Source of the DNA: Streptomyces toyocaensis
GTDB lineage: Bacteria; Actinomycetota; Actinomycetes; Streptomycetales; Streptomycetaceae
DNA length: 64,000 bases
Assembly (NCBI RefSeq): GCF_000725125.1
Contig: NZ_JFCB01000021.1
Location: 62,001-126,000, forward strand
Direction of reading: 5' to 3'
The translations under genes and the position numbers were made by a program. This document shows, piece after piece, positions 35,804 through 44,826 of this stretch (positions within the stretch are counted from its first letter, which is position 1; each line of letters starts with the position of its first letter). Under the pieces are notes generated by a model. The model ran no database searches. It was given only the letters and a program-made list of their open reading frames with translations, and was not told the origin of the DNA.

Positions 35804-36439
35804 TCAGTCCCTGGCGCGCCGCCCGCTGCGACGGGGCGCGGGCTCCGCCCCGTCCAGCAGGGACCTGCGGCGGTCCTCGCCGTGCTGCTCCACCTGAAGA
35901 ACCACACGGCGCAGTCCGGACGCGAGACCGCGGCACTCCTCGTCGCTCAACTGCGCGGTCACGAAAGCCTCCTCCGAGTTGAACGCGGGGAACACGCGGC
36001 GCATGAACTCCTCACCGTCCTCCGTGAGGGACAGCAGCACGAGCCGGCCGTCGGTGGGGTGACCGGTACGGCGGACCAGTCCACGCGACTCCAGTGTGCG
36101 GGACACACCGGTCAGCGTGCCCTTCGAGATGCCGGCCTCTTCCGCGACGTGCCGGGTCTCCGACTCGCCCCAGATCCACACCACCCACAGGACGACGAAC
36201 GCGGTCCAGGTCAGATCCGAACCGCGCAACACGGAGTTCTCCAGGTGGTGCCGTACCGCGGAGGCAGCCCGGTGGATGTTGGCCACCGCCGCCATCCGCT
36301 CCCGATGAACGGGAATCCCGCCCAGCTTGGCCTCCGCGAGCTTCTCCGCTTCGGTGATGGATCGCTGACCGGGCAAGAGTGCTCCCTGGGTCTCCCGGAC
36401 GGAACCGGACGGCCTGCCGGCCACCCGGTCGTTCGTCAC
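35804..36439 (-). CDS. MarR-family transcriptional regulator
   Basis: About 211-aa winged-helix regulator. The recognition region is ETRHVAEEAGISKGTLTGVSRTLESRGLVRR followed by the wing HPTDGRLVLLSLTEDGEEF (locations only); the flanking helices are typical of MarR dimers. The start is uncertain: the GTG at 36439 gives the listed protein, and a TTG nearer the domain with GGGAG upstream is an alternative. Faces away from the GH3 gene, which has DasR-like sites upstream. Because it ends against PuuD, it may regulate the aromatic/glutamylation genes; MarR proteins often sense phenolic acids. Confidence 0.82.
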   Translation of the reverse strand: MTNDRVAGRPSGSVRETQGALLPGQRSITEAEKLAEAKLGGIPVHRERMAAVANIHRAASAVRHHLENSVLRGSDLTWTAFVVLWVVWIWGESETRHVAEEAGISKGTLTGVSRTLESRGLVRRTGHPTDGRLVLLSLTEDGEEFMRRVFPAFNSEEAFVTAQLSDEECRGLASGLRRVVLQVEQHGEDRRRSLLDGAEPAPRRSGRRARD

Positions 36440-36597
36440 CGAATTGTACGGGCGGGAGCGCCGCCGACGCGGAAGGGGGCAGGTCGACGGGACGTCGCGG
36501 AAGCGACGCCTGGCGCTTCTGTGCCACGCCGTCGTCAACCGGACGGCGGGCTGACCGGTTGACGGCGGATGCCGTTGTCGGCCAGGGGGAGTTCTGC

Positions 36598-36627
36598 ATT
36601 TTGTCTAGACCTATTTTGTCTAGACCT
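36598..36627 (+). promoter_or_regulatory. Tandem DasR-like operator, two perfect 15-bp repeats
   Basis: ATTTTGTCTAGACCT occurs twice head-to-tail (36598-36612 and 36613-36627). Each carries the GTCTAGAC palindrome of the Streptomyces DasR responsive element (consensus near TGGTCTAGACCA). Located 100 bp before the GH3 hexosaminidase gene, consistent with chitin/GlcNAc control. Confidence 0.8.
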
Positions 36628-36728
36628 CTTGCCCCGTCCCTGATCCGCGGGCTACGTTGCCCGCTGTTCGACGTACTGCGCGTGTCCTCCCATTCCTCTG
36701 ACGGCAAGGCTGGAAGGAGCATCTCCGC

Positions 36729-38555
36729 ATGCACGACGGGAGTCTGTCCAGACGGACCCTTCTCGCCTCCGCAACCGTGGTCGCTGCGAGCGCAACGGGT
36801 GTCGTGGGTGCGACGGCTGTCCCCGCGGTCGCGCACGGGCGCGACCACCGGCTCAAGAAGATCATCTCCCGGATGAGCGTCGAGGCGAAGATCGGCCAGT
36901 TGTTCGTACCGTACTTCTACGGTACGTCGGCGACTTCTCCCAGCCAGTTCGACCAGGACCGCAACCTCAGGGAGCTCGGTGTCCGTACGGTGGCCGAGCT
37001 CATCGCCAAGTACCACATCGGCGGTGTCATCTACTTCTCCGGCTGGGCGAACAACATCCAGGACCCCCAGCAGGTGGCGGACTTGTCGAACGGTGTGCAG
37101 CGGGCCTCGCTCGCCCTGCCCACCCCCATCCCGTCCCTGATCTCCATCGACCAGGAGCATGGGGCCAACGTCCGCATCGGCAGCGGCGCCACTCAGTTGC
37201 CGGGCGCGATGGCGCTCGGCGCGGGCCGCTCACTCTCCGACGCGCGCACCGCCGGATGGATATCGGGCACCGAACTCGCTGCCCTGGGCATCCATCAGAA
37301 CTTCGCCCCGGTCGCCGACGTGAACGTCAATCCGGTCAACCCCGTCATCAACGTCCGTTCCTTCGGCGCCGACGCCCGCGAGGTGGCCCGGATGGTGGCG
37401 GCCCAGGTGGCGGGTTATCAGCGGGCCGGCGTCGTGGCCTGCGCCAAGCACTTCCCGGGCCACGGGGACACCGGGGAGGACAGCCACACCGGACTGCCGG
37501 TGATCACCCACACTCGTGAGGAGTGGGACCGCATCGACGCCCCGCCCTTCAGGGCCGCGATCGCCGCCGGCGTCGACTCGATCATGACCGCGCACCTCCA
37601 GGTGCCCGCGCTCGACCCCAGCAACGACCCGGCCACCCTGTCACCCGCGATCCTCCAGGGAGTGCTGCGCGACGAACTCGGCTTCGACGGAGTGATCGTC
37701 ACCGACGCCCTCAACATGGCCGGCGTGCGCACCAAGTACGGCGACGACCGTGTGCCCGTCCTCGCCCTCAAAGCCGGCGCCGACCAGCTGCTGTTCCCGC
37801 CGGACATCGACGTCGCCTACAACGGAGTCCTGGCCGCCGTCCGCAGCGGAGAGATCAGCGAGGCCCGGCTCGAGGAGTCGGTCCTGCGCATCCTGCGGGT
37901 CAAGGACAAGGCCGGCCTGCTCAGCCGCGACCCCTACGTCTCCCCGAGGGAGGTCGACCGGGTCGTCGGCGCCCGCAGCCACCAGCGCGCCGCCGCCCGG
38001 ATCGCCGAGCGCACCACCACCCTCCTGGTCAACGAGGACGAGGCGCTCCCGCTGCGCGGCCGGCAGCGGAGACTGCTCGTGGTCGGCGCCAGCCCGGCCT
38101 TCCCGACCGACGGCACCCGCACCACGGTGCCCGAGCTGGCCACAGTGTTCGACGAACTGGGCTACAGCACCACCCACCTTGTCACCGGCCGGGCGCCCGA
38201 CGCGGCGACGATCGACGCCGCCCTGGCCGCGGCACGGGGACGGGACGCGGTGGTGGTCACCACCGACAACGTCGGCGCCACCAGCGCGCAGCGCACCCTG
38301 GTGTCCCGGCTGCTCGCCACGGGCGTCCCCGTGGTCCACCTCGCGGTGCGCAACCCCTACGACATCGCCCACCTCGGCGACGTCCCGGCCTCCCTGGCCT
38401 CGTACTGCTGGACCGAGGTCGAACTGCGCGCCGCCGCCCGGGTGATCGCCGGCCGGGTCGACCCGCGCGGCAGGCTGCCCGTGCCCATCCAGCGGGCCGA
38501 CGACCCGGCCAAGGTGCTCTTCCGCACCGGGCACGGCCTGTCGTTCGACGACTGA
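36729..38555 (+). CDS. Secreted GH3 beta-N-acetylhexosaminidase-like enzyme (Tat signal)
   Basis: 608-aa glycoside hydrolase family 3 protein. The N-terminus LSRRTLLASATVVAAS has a twin-arginine export signal ending near AVPAVAHG. The catalytic domain shows SIDQEHGANVRI, KHFPGHGDT (the His-Asp dyad loop typical of NagZ-type GH3) and VTDALNMAGV (nucleophile Asp). A second domain (about residues 430-600) resembles the GH3 C-terminal alpha/beta sandwich. Expected to release GlcNAc from chitin oligomers or muropeptides outside the cell. The DasR-like double operator upstream supports the chitin assignment. Confidence 0.9.
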   Translation: MHDGSLSRRTLLASATVVAASATGVVGATAVPAVAHGRDHRLKKIISRMSVEAKIGQLFVPYFYGTSATSPSQFDQDRNLRELGVRTVAELIAKYHIGGVIYFSGWANNIQDPQQVADLSNGVQRASLALPTPIPSLISIDQEHGANVRIGSGATQLPGAMALGAGRSLSDARTAGWISGTELAALGIHQNFAPVADVNVNPVNPVINVRSFGADAREVARMVAAQVAGYQRAGVVACAKHFPGHGDTGEDSHTGLPVITHTREEWDRIDAPPFRAAIAAGVDSIMTAHLQVPALDPSNDPATLSPAILQGVLRDELGFDGVIVTDALNMAGVRTKYGDDRVPVLALKAGADQLLFPPDIDVAYNGVLAAVRSGEISEARLEESVLRILRVKDKAGLLSRDPYVSPREVDRVVGARSHQRAAARIAERTTTLLVNEDEALPLRGRQRRLLVVGASPAFPTDGTRTTVPELATVFDELGYSTTHLVTGRAPDAATIDAALAAARGRDAVVVTTDNVGATSAQRTLVSRLLATGVPVVHLAVRNPYDIAHLGDVPASLASYCWTEVELRAAARVIAGRVDPRGRLPVPIQRADDPAKVLFRTGHGLSFDD

Positions 38556-38662
38556 CGGCCGTGCCCCGTGCAGCCTTCGGCCCGGCGACCCTGGGACGGA
38601 CGCGCTCCAGGAGACCGTCGCCACACAAGTGATCAACCGGCGGTGGCCGTGACCCCGGCGGG

Positions 38663-38691
38663 ACGCTCGGCTGGCTTTGCCGGCCGAGCGT
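38663..38691 (+). terminator. Terminator hairpin after the GH3 gene
   Basis: ACGCTCGGCTGGC, loop TTT, GCCGGCCGAGCGT (one internal mismatch) followed by TT, about 110 bp after the GH3 stop. Confidence 0.75.
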
Positions 38692-39088
38692 TTGCGCGTG
38701 GTCGGCTGTTCGGCTCGGCCGCCACTCCGGACCTGCCGCTCACCGACGGCGCCCCCGCCACCCCGCCGGGCGAGATCCGGATCAGCGGCCGGCGCACTGC
38801 ACTGCGTGGTTCCCGGGTGCCGAAGATCAAGGGTTGATGACCGCGCTGGAAACATGCTGAAGCAGCGCAGCGATCCCGGGACTTCCGGGGTCGGGAGGAA
38901 TCCCCGGGCGAGCGGCGGGCATGTCGTCCGCCCGGGTTCCCGTTTCCGCCGGCCGTCTCCCCCCTCACCTCGCATCGCCGGAACCGTGTTCCATAACACC
39001 GGAGTGAGGGTCAGATCGCTTCTTCCGCACATGGATCCGCTGTCCCTACCGTTTCGGCACCCGCACGAGGACATCGAGGAGTTCCCCC
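38692..39088. other. Intergenic region with inverted repeat GTGTT-CCAT-AACAC
   Basis: About 400 bp without a recognisable gene. A perfect 5-bp inverted repeat GTGTT-CCAT-AACAC (38986-38999) lies about 90-100 bp before the small ORF and may be an operator for the XRE regulator or its promoter. Confidence 0.5.
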
Positions 39089-39307
39089 ATGCTCCACCGA
39101 CTCGTCACAGTCGTCCCGGCCGCGTTGACGGCCTCGGGCACGCATGCCGACCGGTCCCGGCTGCTCGGCGAGGGCAACGGCCGGCCCCGGGACATCGGAC
39201 TCGCCCTGCACCCACGTGCCGTGACCGGTCGGCGCGGGTCCATGACGTCACTGCGCATGCCGGGCGAAGTCACCGGCGCGCTTCATGACGGAGGCAACAG
39301 ACGATGA
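39089..39307 (+). CDS. Small ORF coupled to the XRE-TPR regulator (hypothetical)
   Basis: 72-aa frame beginning MLHRLVTVVPAALTASG, with GAGGAG eight bases upstream and an ATGA overlap with the XRE-TPR gene. No known domain. The N-terminus is mildly hydrophobic and the rest polar, rich in Gly, Arg and His. The good ribosome site and coupling argue for translation. It could be a leader that drives coupled translation, or a small partner or signal peptide of the TPR regulator. No homology seen. Confidence 0.45.
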   Translation: MLHRLVTVVPAALTASGTHADRSRLLGEGNGRPRDIGLALHPRAVTGRRGSMTSLRMPGEVTGALHDGGNRR

Positions 39308-40713
39308 CCATCGACCCGGCGCAAGCCGTCCTGTCCCGGGGGCAGTTCGGACGACATCTGCGATCATGGCGCGTGCGGGCAGGGCTCACCCAACAGCAGC
39401 TCGCCTTGAGGGTCGGTTATCACCACAGCCTGATCAGCAGACTGGAAGCGGGGCTGCGGGAACCCCCGACGCCGCTGGTACCGCGGTTGGACTCCGTGCT
39501 GGAGACCGGAGGGGAACTGGCCCTGATCGCCGCCGCGCCGCATCAGGTGCCCCACGACCTGCCACACCGCCGGCTCCCCCCGGGCCTGTTCGCCGTGCCG
39601 TCGGGGGAGAGGACGGCGGCCATCGAAGGGACGATGGACCCCGGCCTGTGGCCCCCGGCGCTGCCCGCCGAAGGCCTCCCGTGCCCGCTGCACGGCACGA
39701 TCGGCTGTCCGATCCCGGACCGGGCGGCCATATCGGTTCTGCTGCACGGACTCACCGGCCCGCACCCCCGGTACACCGATCTGGCGGGCACGGAGGCCGA
39801 GCTGCTGCACGGTCTCACAGCCGTCCTCGCCTGGCTGATCCGGCATGCACTGCACCGGGCCGTGCTCGACGGTGTGACCACGGTGGAGCGGCTGTTGCAC
39901 GCCGTGGTGCGGTGGGCCGAGGCGATCAACTCCACGGGCCGGCTGCCGTACGGGCAACTACGGACCGCGGCCCAGTACGCCCAGGTCGCGGGCCGTCTGC
40001 GGGTGCAGCACGGCCAGGGGAGCATCGGCATGGCCTGGTTCGGCCATGGTCTGAGGTGGGCCGAGGCCGTCCACGACGCCCCGGCACGCGCCACGCTGCT
40101 CAGCGACATGTGCACCCTCGTCCGGCTCGACCGGGACACCACCTCGACACTCGACCATGCCCAGGCCGTCGGCGCCGTGGACCGCCGCCGCCGCTGGGTC
40201 GCCGTCCTGTCGCACTTGTACCTGGCACGCGGTCACGCACTCGGCGGCGACACGGCAGAATGCCTCCGGCAGATCAGGCTGGCGCGGCGCGGCCTGGGCC
40301 GGCTCGGCGACCGGGACCGTCTGGAGGCACCGTGGCTCCGCGGTGCCGACGGCGAGATGTGGCTGGAGTCGGCAGTCGGCGGGGCGCTGCGCGACCTCGC
40401 CGTGGTGACCGGCGACCGAGCGACGGCCCGGCGCGCGGTCGGCACCACCGTGCGTTCACGTGCTCTGGTGCCGCCGTCGATGCGTGGGACGCACCTGCTG
40501 CTCACCCTGCGGCTGGCCGACAGCTGGGCCTGCGCAGGCAACCCGCAGGCCGCGGTCGCCCTGGTCTCCCCGGTGCGCGAAGAGGCGATGCGCTCACGTG
40601 ACCTGATGATCCGGGCGGAGTTGGGCGGGCTGCACGGCAGGCTGCTCACCGACTGGGGCGGTGTTCCCGAGGTACGGGACTACCGCCTGCACGTGCTGGA
40701 CCCGGATGTATGA
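39304..40713 (+). CDS. XRE-family regulator with C-terminal TPR-like region
   Basis: 469-aa protein. N-terminal HTH (residues about 12-65): LRSWRVRAGLTQQQLALRVGYHHSLISRLEAG (location only), the Cro/C1 signature. The remaining 400 residues are helical with repeated Ala-rich amphipathic segments (AVLAWLIRHALHRAV, LYLARGHALGGDTAECLRQI, LADSWACAGNPQAAVALV) that look like TPR units. This is a common Streptomyces architecture in which the helical part senses a peptide or protein partner. Target genes unknown; the secreted protease 280 bp downstream is a candidate. Confidence 0.82.
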   Translation: MTIDPAQAVLSRGQFGRHLRSWRVRAGLTQQQLALRVGYHHSLISRLEAGLREPPTPLVPRLDSVLETGGELALIAAAPHQVPHDLPHRRLPPGLFAVPSGERTAAIEGTMDPGLWPPALPAEGLPCPLHGTIGCPIPDRAAISVLLHGLTGPHPRYTDLAGTEAELLHGLTAVLAWLIRHALHRAVLDGVTTVERLLHAVVRWAEAINSTGRLPYGQLRTAAQYAQVAGRLRVQHGQGSIGMAWFGHGLRWAEAVHDAPARATLLSDMCTLVRLDRDTTSTLDHAQAVGAVDRRRRWVAVLSHLYLARGHALGGDTAECLRQIRLARRGLGRLGDRDRLEAPWLRGADGEMWLESAVGGALRDLAVVTGDRATARRAVGTTVRSRALVPPSMRGTHLLLTLRLADSWACAGNPQAAVALVSPVREEAMRSRDLMIRAELGGLHGRLLTDWGGVPEVRDYRLHVLDPDV

Positions 40714-40994
40714 CCGTGAGTGCGGGCGGCCGGACTCCTGCATCCGGACTTCGGTCGGCCCGTTCCGCTTGCCGGATTTTGCCAACTCGGGGACCTCGTC
40801 CGAAAGTCGTTGACCTGGGCCGCAGCCGGTGTGAGGGTTCGACGAGCTCGATGGCGTGGGCATGCCACTCATGTCGGCCGGCCCGGTGACAGCACCCCCT
40901 CGACCCCGATCGCGTTCAGGGAGAGGCGGCTGTTTTGTCATGTCCTTGTCGGCATCGTCGAGCGACGCTTCACGACCTCTCACAAGGAGCCACG

Positions 40995-43900
40995 ATGCTG
41001 AGAAAGATGGCGGTGGCCGGGATATCCCTGGCCATGACCCTCGGCGGGGTGACACTGCCTGCCTCCCTCGCCTCGGCCGCGCCGGCCGCCGCACCCCCCA
41101 CGAGCCAACCGAAGCCCACCCCCGCCGCCCTGGCGATCGCCGCCGCCGACCAGGCCACCCACAGCGGCGTCGACGCCCTCGCCAAGGGACCCGACGAGCA
41201 GTACGACCGTAGCCAGGTCACCCCGTGGACCAAAGACCTGTACTCCGTCGCCTACGAACGCACCTACAAGGGCCTGCCCGTGGTGGGCGGCGACGCGGTG
41301 GTCCTCGCCGACGGCAAGGGCAAGGTCCGCGCGGTCCAGTCCGCCGCCGACGTCACGATCACCGTCCCCACCAGACCCAAGGTCACACAGGCCCAGGCCG
41401 TCAGAACCAGCCGGGCCAAACTCGCGAAGGTCGAGAAGCTCGACTCGAAGCGTCTGGTGGTCCGGGTCAAGAACGACCACGCCACTCTGGCCTGGGAAGC
41501 CGTGCTCACCGGGCGCACCAAGGCCGACGTGCCCAGCAGACTCCACGTCTTCGTCGACGCCCGCACCGGCAAGGTCGTCGACACCTACGACGACGTACGG
41601 GCCGGCACCGGACACAGCGAGTGGAACGGTCCCGATCCCCTGACGATCGACACCTCCCGCTCGGGCAGCGACTACGTCCTGCGCGACACCACCCGCCCCG
41701 GCCTGCAGTGCTCGGACTACAGCGGAGGCTTGTTCACCAAGTCCCGGGACGACTGGGGGACGGGCAACGCCTCCAGCAAGGAGACCGGCTGCGTCGACGC
41801 CATGTTCGCGGCGCAGAAAGAGTCGGACATGCTCAAGAACTGGCTCGGCCGCAACGGTCACAACGGAAACGGCGGAAGCTGGCCCGTACGCGTGGGTCTC
41901 AACCAGCTCAACGCCTACTGGGACGGCTCCACCGTGACCATCGGCCGCAACAGCGCCGGCAAGTGGATCGCCGGCATGGACGTGATCGGCCACGAGTTCG
42001 GCCACGGCCTGGACTCCAACACCCCCGGCGGCGCCAACAACGAGAGCGGACTGGGCGAGGCGACCGGCGACATCATGGGCGCGCTGACCGAGGCGTACAC
42101 CAACCAGCCGGTGCCGTACGACACTCCTGACTACACCGTCGGAGAGGAGATCGACCTCCAGGGCCGCGGACCGATCCGCAACATGTACAACCCCGGAGCG
42201 CTGAACCACCCCGCCTGCTACTCCTCGGCGATCCCCAGCACCGAGGAGCACGCCGCCGCCGGGCCGCTCAACCACTGGTTCTACCTGCTGGCCGAGGGCT
42301 CCAACCCCGGTGGCGGCAAACCCTCCAGTGCCACCTGTGACGGATCCACCGTGACCGGCATCGGCATCCGGAACGCCGGCAAGATCTTCTACGGTGGCAT
42401 GCTGCTCAAGACCAGCGGCATGACCCACAAGCGGTACCGCACCGCCACGCTCACCGCGGCGAAGAACCTGGACGCGAGCTGCGACCTGTTCAACACCACC
42501 AAGGCGGCCTGGAACGCCATCGACGTGCCCGCCCAGCCCGCCGACCCGACCTGCACCGGACAGCAGAACGACTTCTCGCTCGCGCTCAGCGCGGCCACGG
42601 GTGACGTCGACGCCGGCTCCTCCGTGCGCACCACCGTCGACACCACCACCGTCGCCGGCGGCGCTCAGCAGATCTCGTTGACCGCCTCCGGCCAGCCCGC
42701 CGGTGTGGACGTCTCCTTCAGCCCCGCGACGGTCACCTCCGGCAGCAGCTCCACCATGACGGTGTCCGCCTCCTCCGGCACGACCAGAGGAACGTACGTC
42801 ATCACCGTCACCGGCAGCGCGGGCACCAAGACCCACACCGCCCAGTACACGCTGCGGGTCGGCGGAGGCGGTGACAATCAGCCCACCCCGCCGGACGTGG
42901 ACGTGGCCAAGGTGCAGGCGCACCTGTCCCAGCTCCACGGCATCGCCCAGCAGAACGGCGGCAACCGCCACGCGACCGGCGCCGGCTACCGAGCCTCCCT
43001 CGCCTATGTGAAGGGCAAGCTCCAGGCCGCCGGCTACACCGTCACCGAACAGGCATGTGCCTCCGGCTGCTCGACGGGCGCCGGCAGCAACCTGATCGCC
43101 GAATGGCCCAAGGGGAACGCCGACAACGTCTACATGTTCGGCGCCCACCTCGACGGCGTGGCCGCGGGCCCCGGCATCAACGACAACGGATCCGGGTCCG
43201 CCGCACTCCTGGAGACGGCACTCACTCTGGCGCAGAGCGACGCCACCATGAAGAACCGCGTCCGCTTCGCCTGGTGGACCGATGAGGAAGCCGGCCTGAA
43301 CGGCTCCGACTACTACACGAGGACCCTGTCCAGCGCCGAACGCTCCAAGATCAAGGTCTACTACAACTTCGACATGGTCGCCTCGACCAACGGCGGCTAC
43401 TTCATCAACAACCTCAACTCGGCGGCCTCGGCGCCGATGAAGGCGTACTGGGACTCGCTCGGCCTGGCCCCGCAGGAGAACATCGAGGGGCAGGGCCGCT
43501 CGGACGACTACTCCTTCCAGAGCATCGGCATCCCCACCTCCGGATACGCCACCGGAGCCTCGGCGCGGAAGTCCGTCGCCGAGGCCGCCAAGTGGGGCGG
43601 CACCGCCGGCAGTGCCTACGACCCCTGCTACCACTCGGCATGCGACACCACCAGCAACATCAGCGCCACCGCCCTGAACCGCAGCGCCGACGGCATGGCG
43701 TACACGATCTGGAAGACAGCCGTCGCCGGCGACCCCACGCCGGCGAACGACTTCTCGATCTCGGCCAGCCCTTCGGCCGGCACAGTCGCCCCCGGAACCT
43801 CCGCCACCGTCACCGTGTCCACCACCACGACGAGCGGCAGTGCCCAGAACGTGCGGCTGTCGGCATCGGGTGAACCGACCGGCGTGACCGTGTCGTTCAA

Positions 43901-44195
43901 CCCTTCCTCGATGACCTCCGGGCAGTCGTCGACCGCCACCGTCCAGGTGGCGGCGGGCACACCCGGCGGCACGTACACCCTGACCTTCACCGGGGCGGGT
44001 GAGGTCAGCCACGCCACCACGTACACCCTCACCGTGTCCGGCGACGGTGGGGAGACCACCTGGCAACTCGGCGCGACGTATGCGGCCGGGGACGTGGTGA
44101 CGTACAACGGTGTGCGGTACCGCTGCATCCAGGGCCACACCGCCTACCCGGGCTGGGAGCCGCCGAACGTCCCGGCCCTGTGGGAGCGCGTCTGA
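40995..44195 (+). CDS. Secreted dual metalloprotease: M4 + M28 domains with Ig-like linkers and chitin-binding module
   Basis: 1066-aa exported protein. Sec signal peptide (about 1-32, ending near ASAAPA); FTP/PepSY-type propeptide (about 50-200); M4 thermolysin-like domain with HEFGH (333-337), third ligand Glu355 in NNESGLGEATGD, and HAAAGPLNHWFYLLAEG carrying the transition-state His; an Ig-like domain (about 515-635); an M28 aminopeptidase domain with zinc ligands beginning at His718 (GAHLDGVAAG) and WWTDEEAGLNGSDYY; a second Ig-like domain (about 915-1010); and a C-terminal CBM5/12-type module (WQLGATYAAGDVVTYNG...PGWEP). One chain thus combines endo- and aminopeptidase activity. ATG 40995 follows AAGGAGCCACG. 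Confidence 0.88.
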   Translation: MLRKMAVAGISLAMTLGGVTLPASLASAAPAAAPPTSQPKPTPAALAIAAADQATHSGVDALAKGPDEQYDRSQVTPWTKDLYSVAYERTYKGLPVVGGDAVVLADGKGKVRAVQSAADVTITVPTRPKVTQAQAVRTSRAKLAKVEKLDSKRLVVRVKNDHATLAWEAVLTGRTKADVPSRLHVFVDARTGKVVDTYDDVRAGTGHSEWNGPDPLTIDTSRSGSDYVLRDTTRPGLQCSDYSGGLFTKSRDDWGTGNASSKETGCVDAMFAAQKESDMLKNWLGRNGHNGNGGSWPVRVGLNQLNAYWDGSTVTIGRNSAGKWIAGMDVIGHEFGHGLDSNTPGGANNESGLGEATGDIMGALTEAYTNQPVPYDTPDYTVGEEIDLQGRGPIRNMYNPGALNHPACYSSAIPSTEEHAAAGPLNHWFYLLAEGSNPGGGKPSSATCDGSTVTGIGIRNAGKIFYGGMLLKTSGMTHKRYRTATLTAAKNLDASCDLFNTTKAAWNAIDVPAQPADPTCTGQQNDFSLALSAATGDVDAGSSVRTTVDTTTVAGGAQQISLTASGQPAGVDVSFSPATVTSGSSSTMTVSASSGTTRGTYVITVTGSAGTKTHTAQYTLRVGGGGDNQPTPPDVDVAKVQAHLSQLHGIAQQNGGNRHATGAGYRASLAYVKGKLQAAGYTVTEQACASGCSTGAGSNLIAEWPKGNADNVYMFGAHLDGVAAGPGINDNGSGSAALLETALTLAQSDATMKNRVRFAWWTDEEAGLNGSDYYTRTLSSAERSKIKVYYNFDMVASTNGGYFINNLNSAASAPMKAYWDSLGLAPQENIEGQGRSDDYSFQSIGIPTSGYATGASARKSVAEAAKWGGTAGSAYDPCYHSACDTTSNISATALNRSADGMAYTIWKTAVAGDPTPANDFSISASPSAGTVAPGTSATVTVSTTTTSGSAQNVRLSASGEPTGVTVSFNPSSMTSGQSSTATVQVAAGTPGGTYTLTFTGAGEVSHATTYTLTVSGDGGETTWQLGATYAAGDVVTYNGVRYRCIQGHTAYPGWEPPNVPALWERV

Positions 44196-44239
44196 GACCG
44201 GTCCTCTCCGTTCGAGGACAGCGCAGCCGGCGTCACCAC

Positions 44240-44470
44240 GTCACCGTCCCGGGCGGCCTTCTGAGCGGTTGAAGCAGCGTTCGACGACGTTGCGGGCCTT
44301 GCAGAGCTCACGGTCGAAGGCCGGTGGCCTGCCGCCGGCCCGTCCGCGCCGCAGCCGGTCGGCTTCCGGTCGGTCCGCTCCGGGATCACGGCCTGGATGC
44401 CCCGGCTGCGCAGGACCTGGCGGATCGCCCGGGGTGAATACGCCTTGTCGGCGATGACCACACCGGGTGC
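44240..44470 (-). pseudogene. IS5-family transposase fragment, frameshifted
   Basis: Remnant of the C-terminal half of an IS5-type DDE transposase. One frame reads VIADKAYSPRAIRQVLRSRG and AVIPERTDRK; the continuation GGRPPAFDR...ARNVVERCFNR (with the catalytic-Glu helix) is in another frame. No N-terminal half or ends are recognisable. Inactive relic. Confidence 0.8.
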
Positions 44471-44581
44471 CGCCGGTCCGTCGGTCGCGCGGTGGCAGTT
44501 CGAGGTCTGCGGCCTCCACTCACCAGGTCACCGCTCTCGACAGTTCACCTTGCCCAACCCCTTGACCGAATCCGGTCCGGC

Positions 44582-44622
44582 GCTAAGGTCTAGACCTGAC
44601 GCACTCAGGTCTAGACCTTAGC
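44582..44622. promoter_or_regulatory. DasR-like double operator forming a 41-bp palindrome
   Basis: Perfect 18-bp arms GCTAAGGTCTAGACCTGA / TCAGGTCTAGACCTTAGC around CGCAC. Each arm contains the 12-bp palindrome AGGTCTAGACCT (44586-44597 and 44607-44618), centres 21 bp apart, i.e. two helical turns. Upstream of the chitin-active LPMO gene, in line with DasR or chitinase-type control. Confidence 0.82.
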
Positions 44623-44826
44623 TCGATCGGCACGGGAGTGGTGATGTCGCACGCGCGAGGACGTGGTGCTCGCACGGCGGCGACCCCGCCCGCAACCCCG
44701 ACGCCCGACACGACCTGACGCGGCCACAGGGGCGGTACGGCCGCGCAGCGCACGCACCACGACTCATCGGCACCGCCGCGCGGCCCGTGGCGACTGCCTT
44801 GACGACAACGAAGGAAGTGGCATGGC

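Larger units (their letters stand above)
44196..44826. other. Intergenic region with IS5 relic and DasR-like palindrome
   Basis: 631 bp between the protease and the LPMO gene. It contains a weak hairpin GTCCTC-N7-GAGGAC just after the protease stop, the IS5 transposase fragment (44240-44470), the double operator (44582-44622) and a leader of about 200 bp to the LPMO start. No intact gene seen. Confidence 0.7.

Noticed and set aside
40980..44138. 1052-codon minus-strand open frame opposite the protease gene
   Set aside because: Shadow frame of a clear multidomain protease; low-complexity composition and no recognisable domain.
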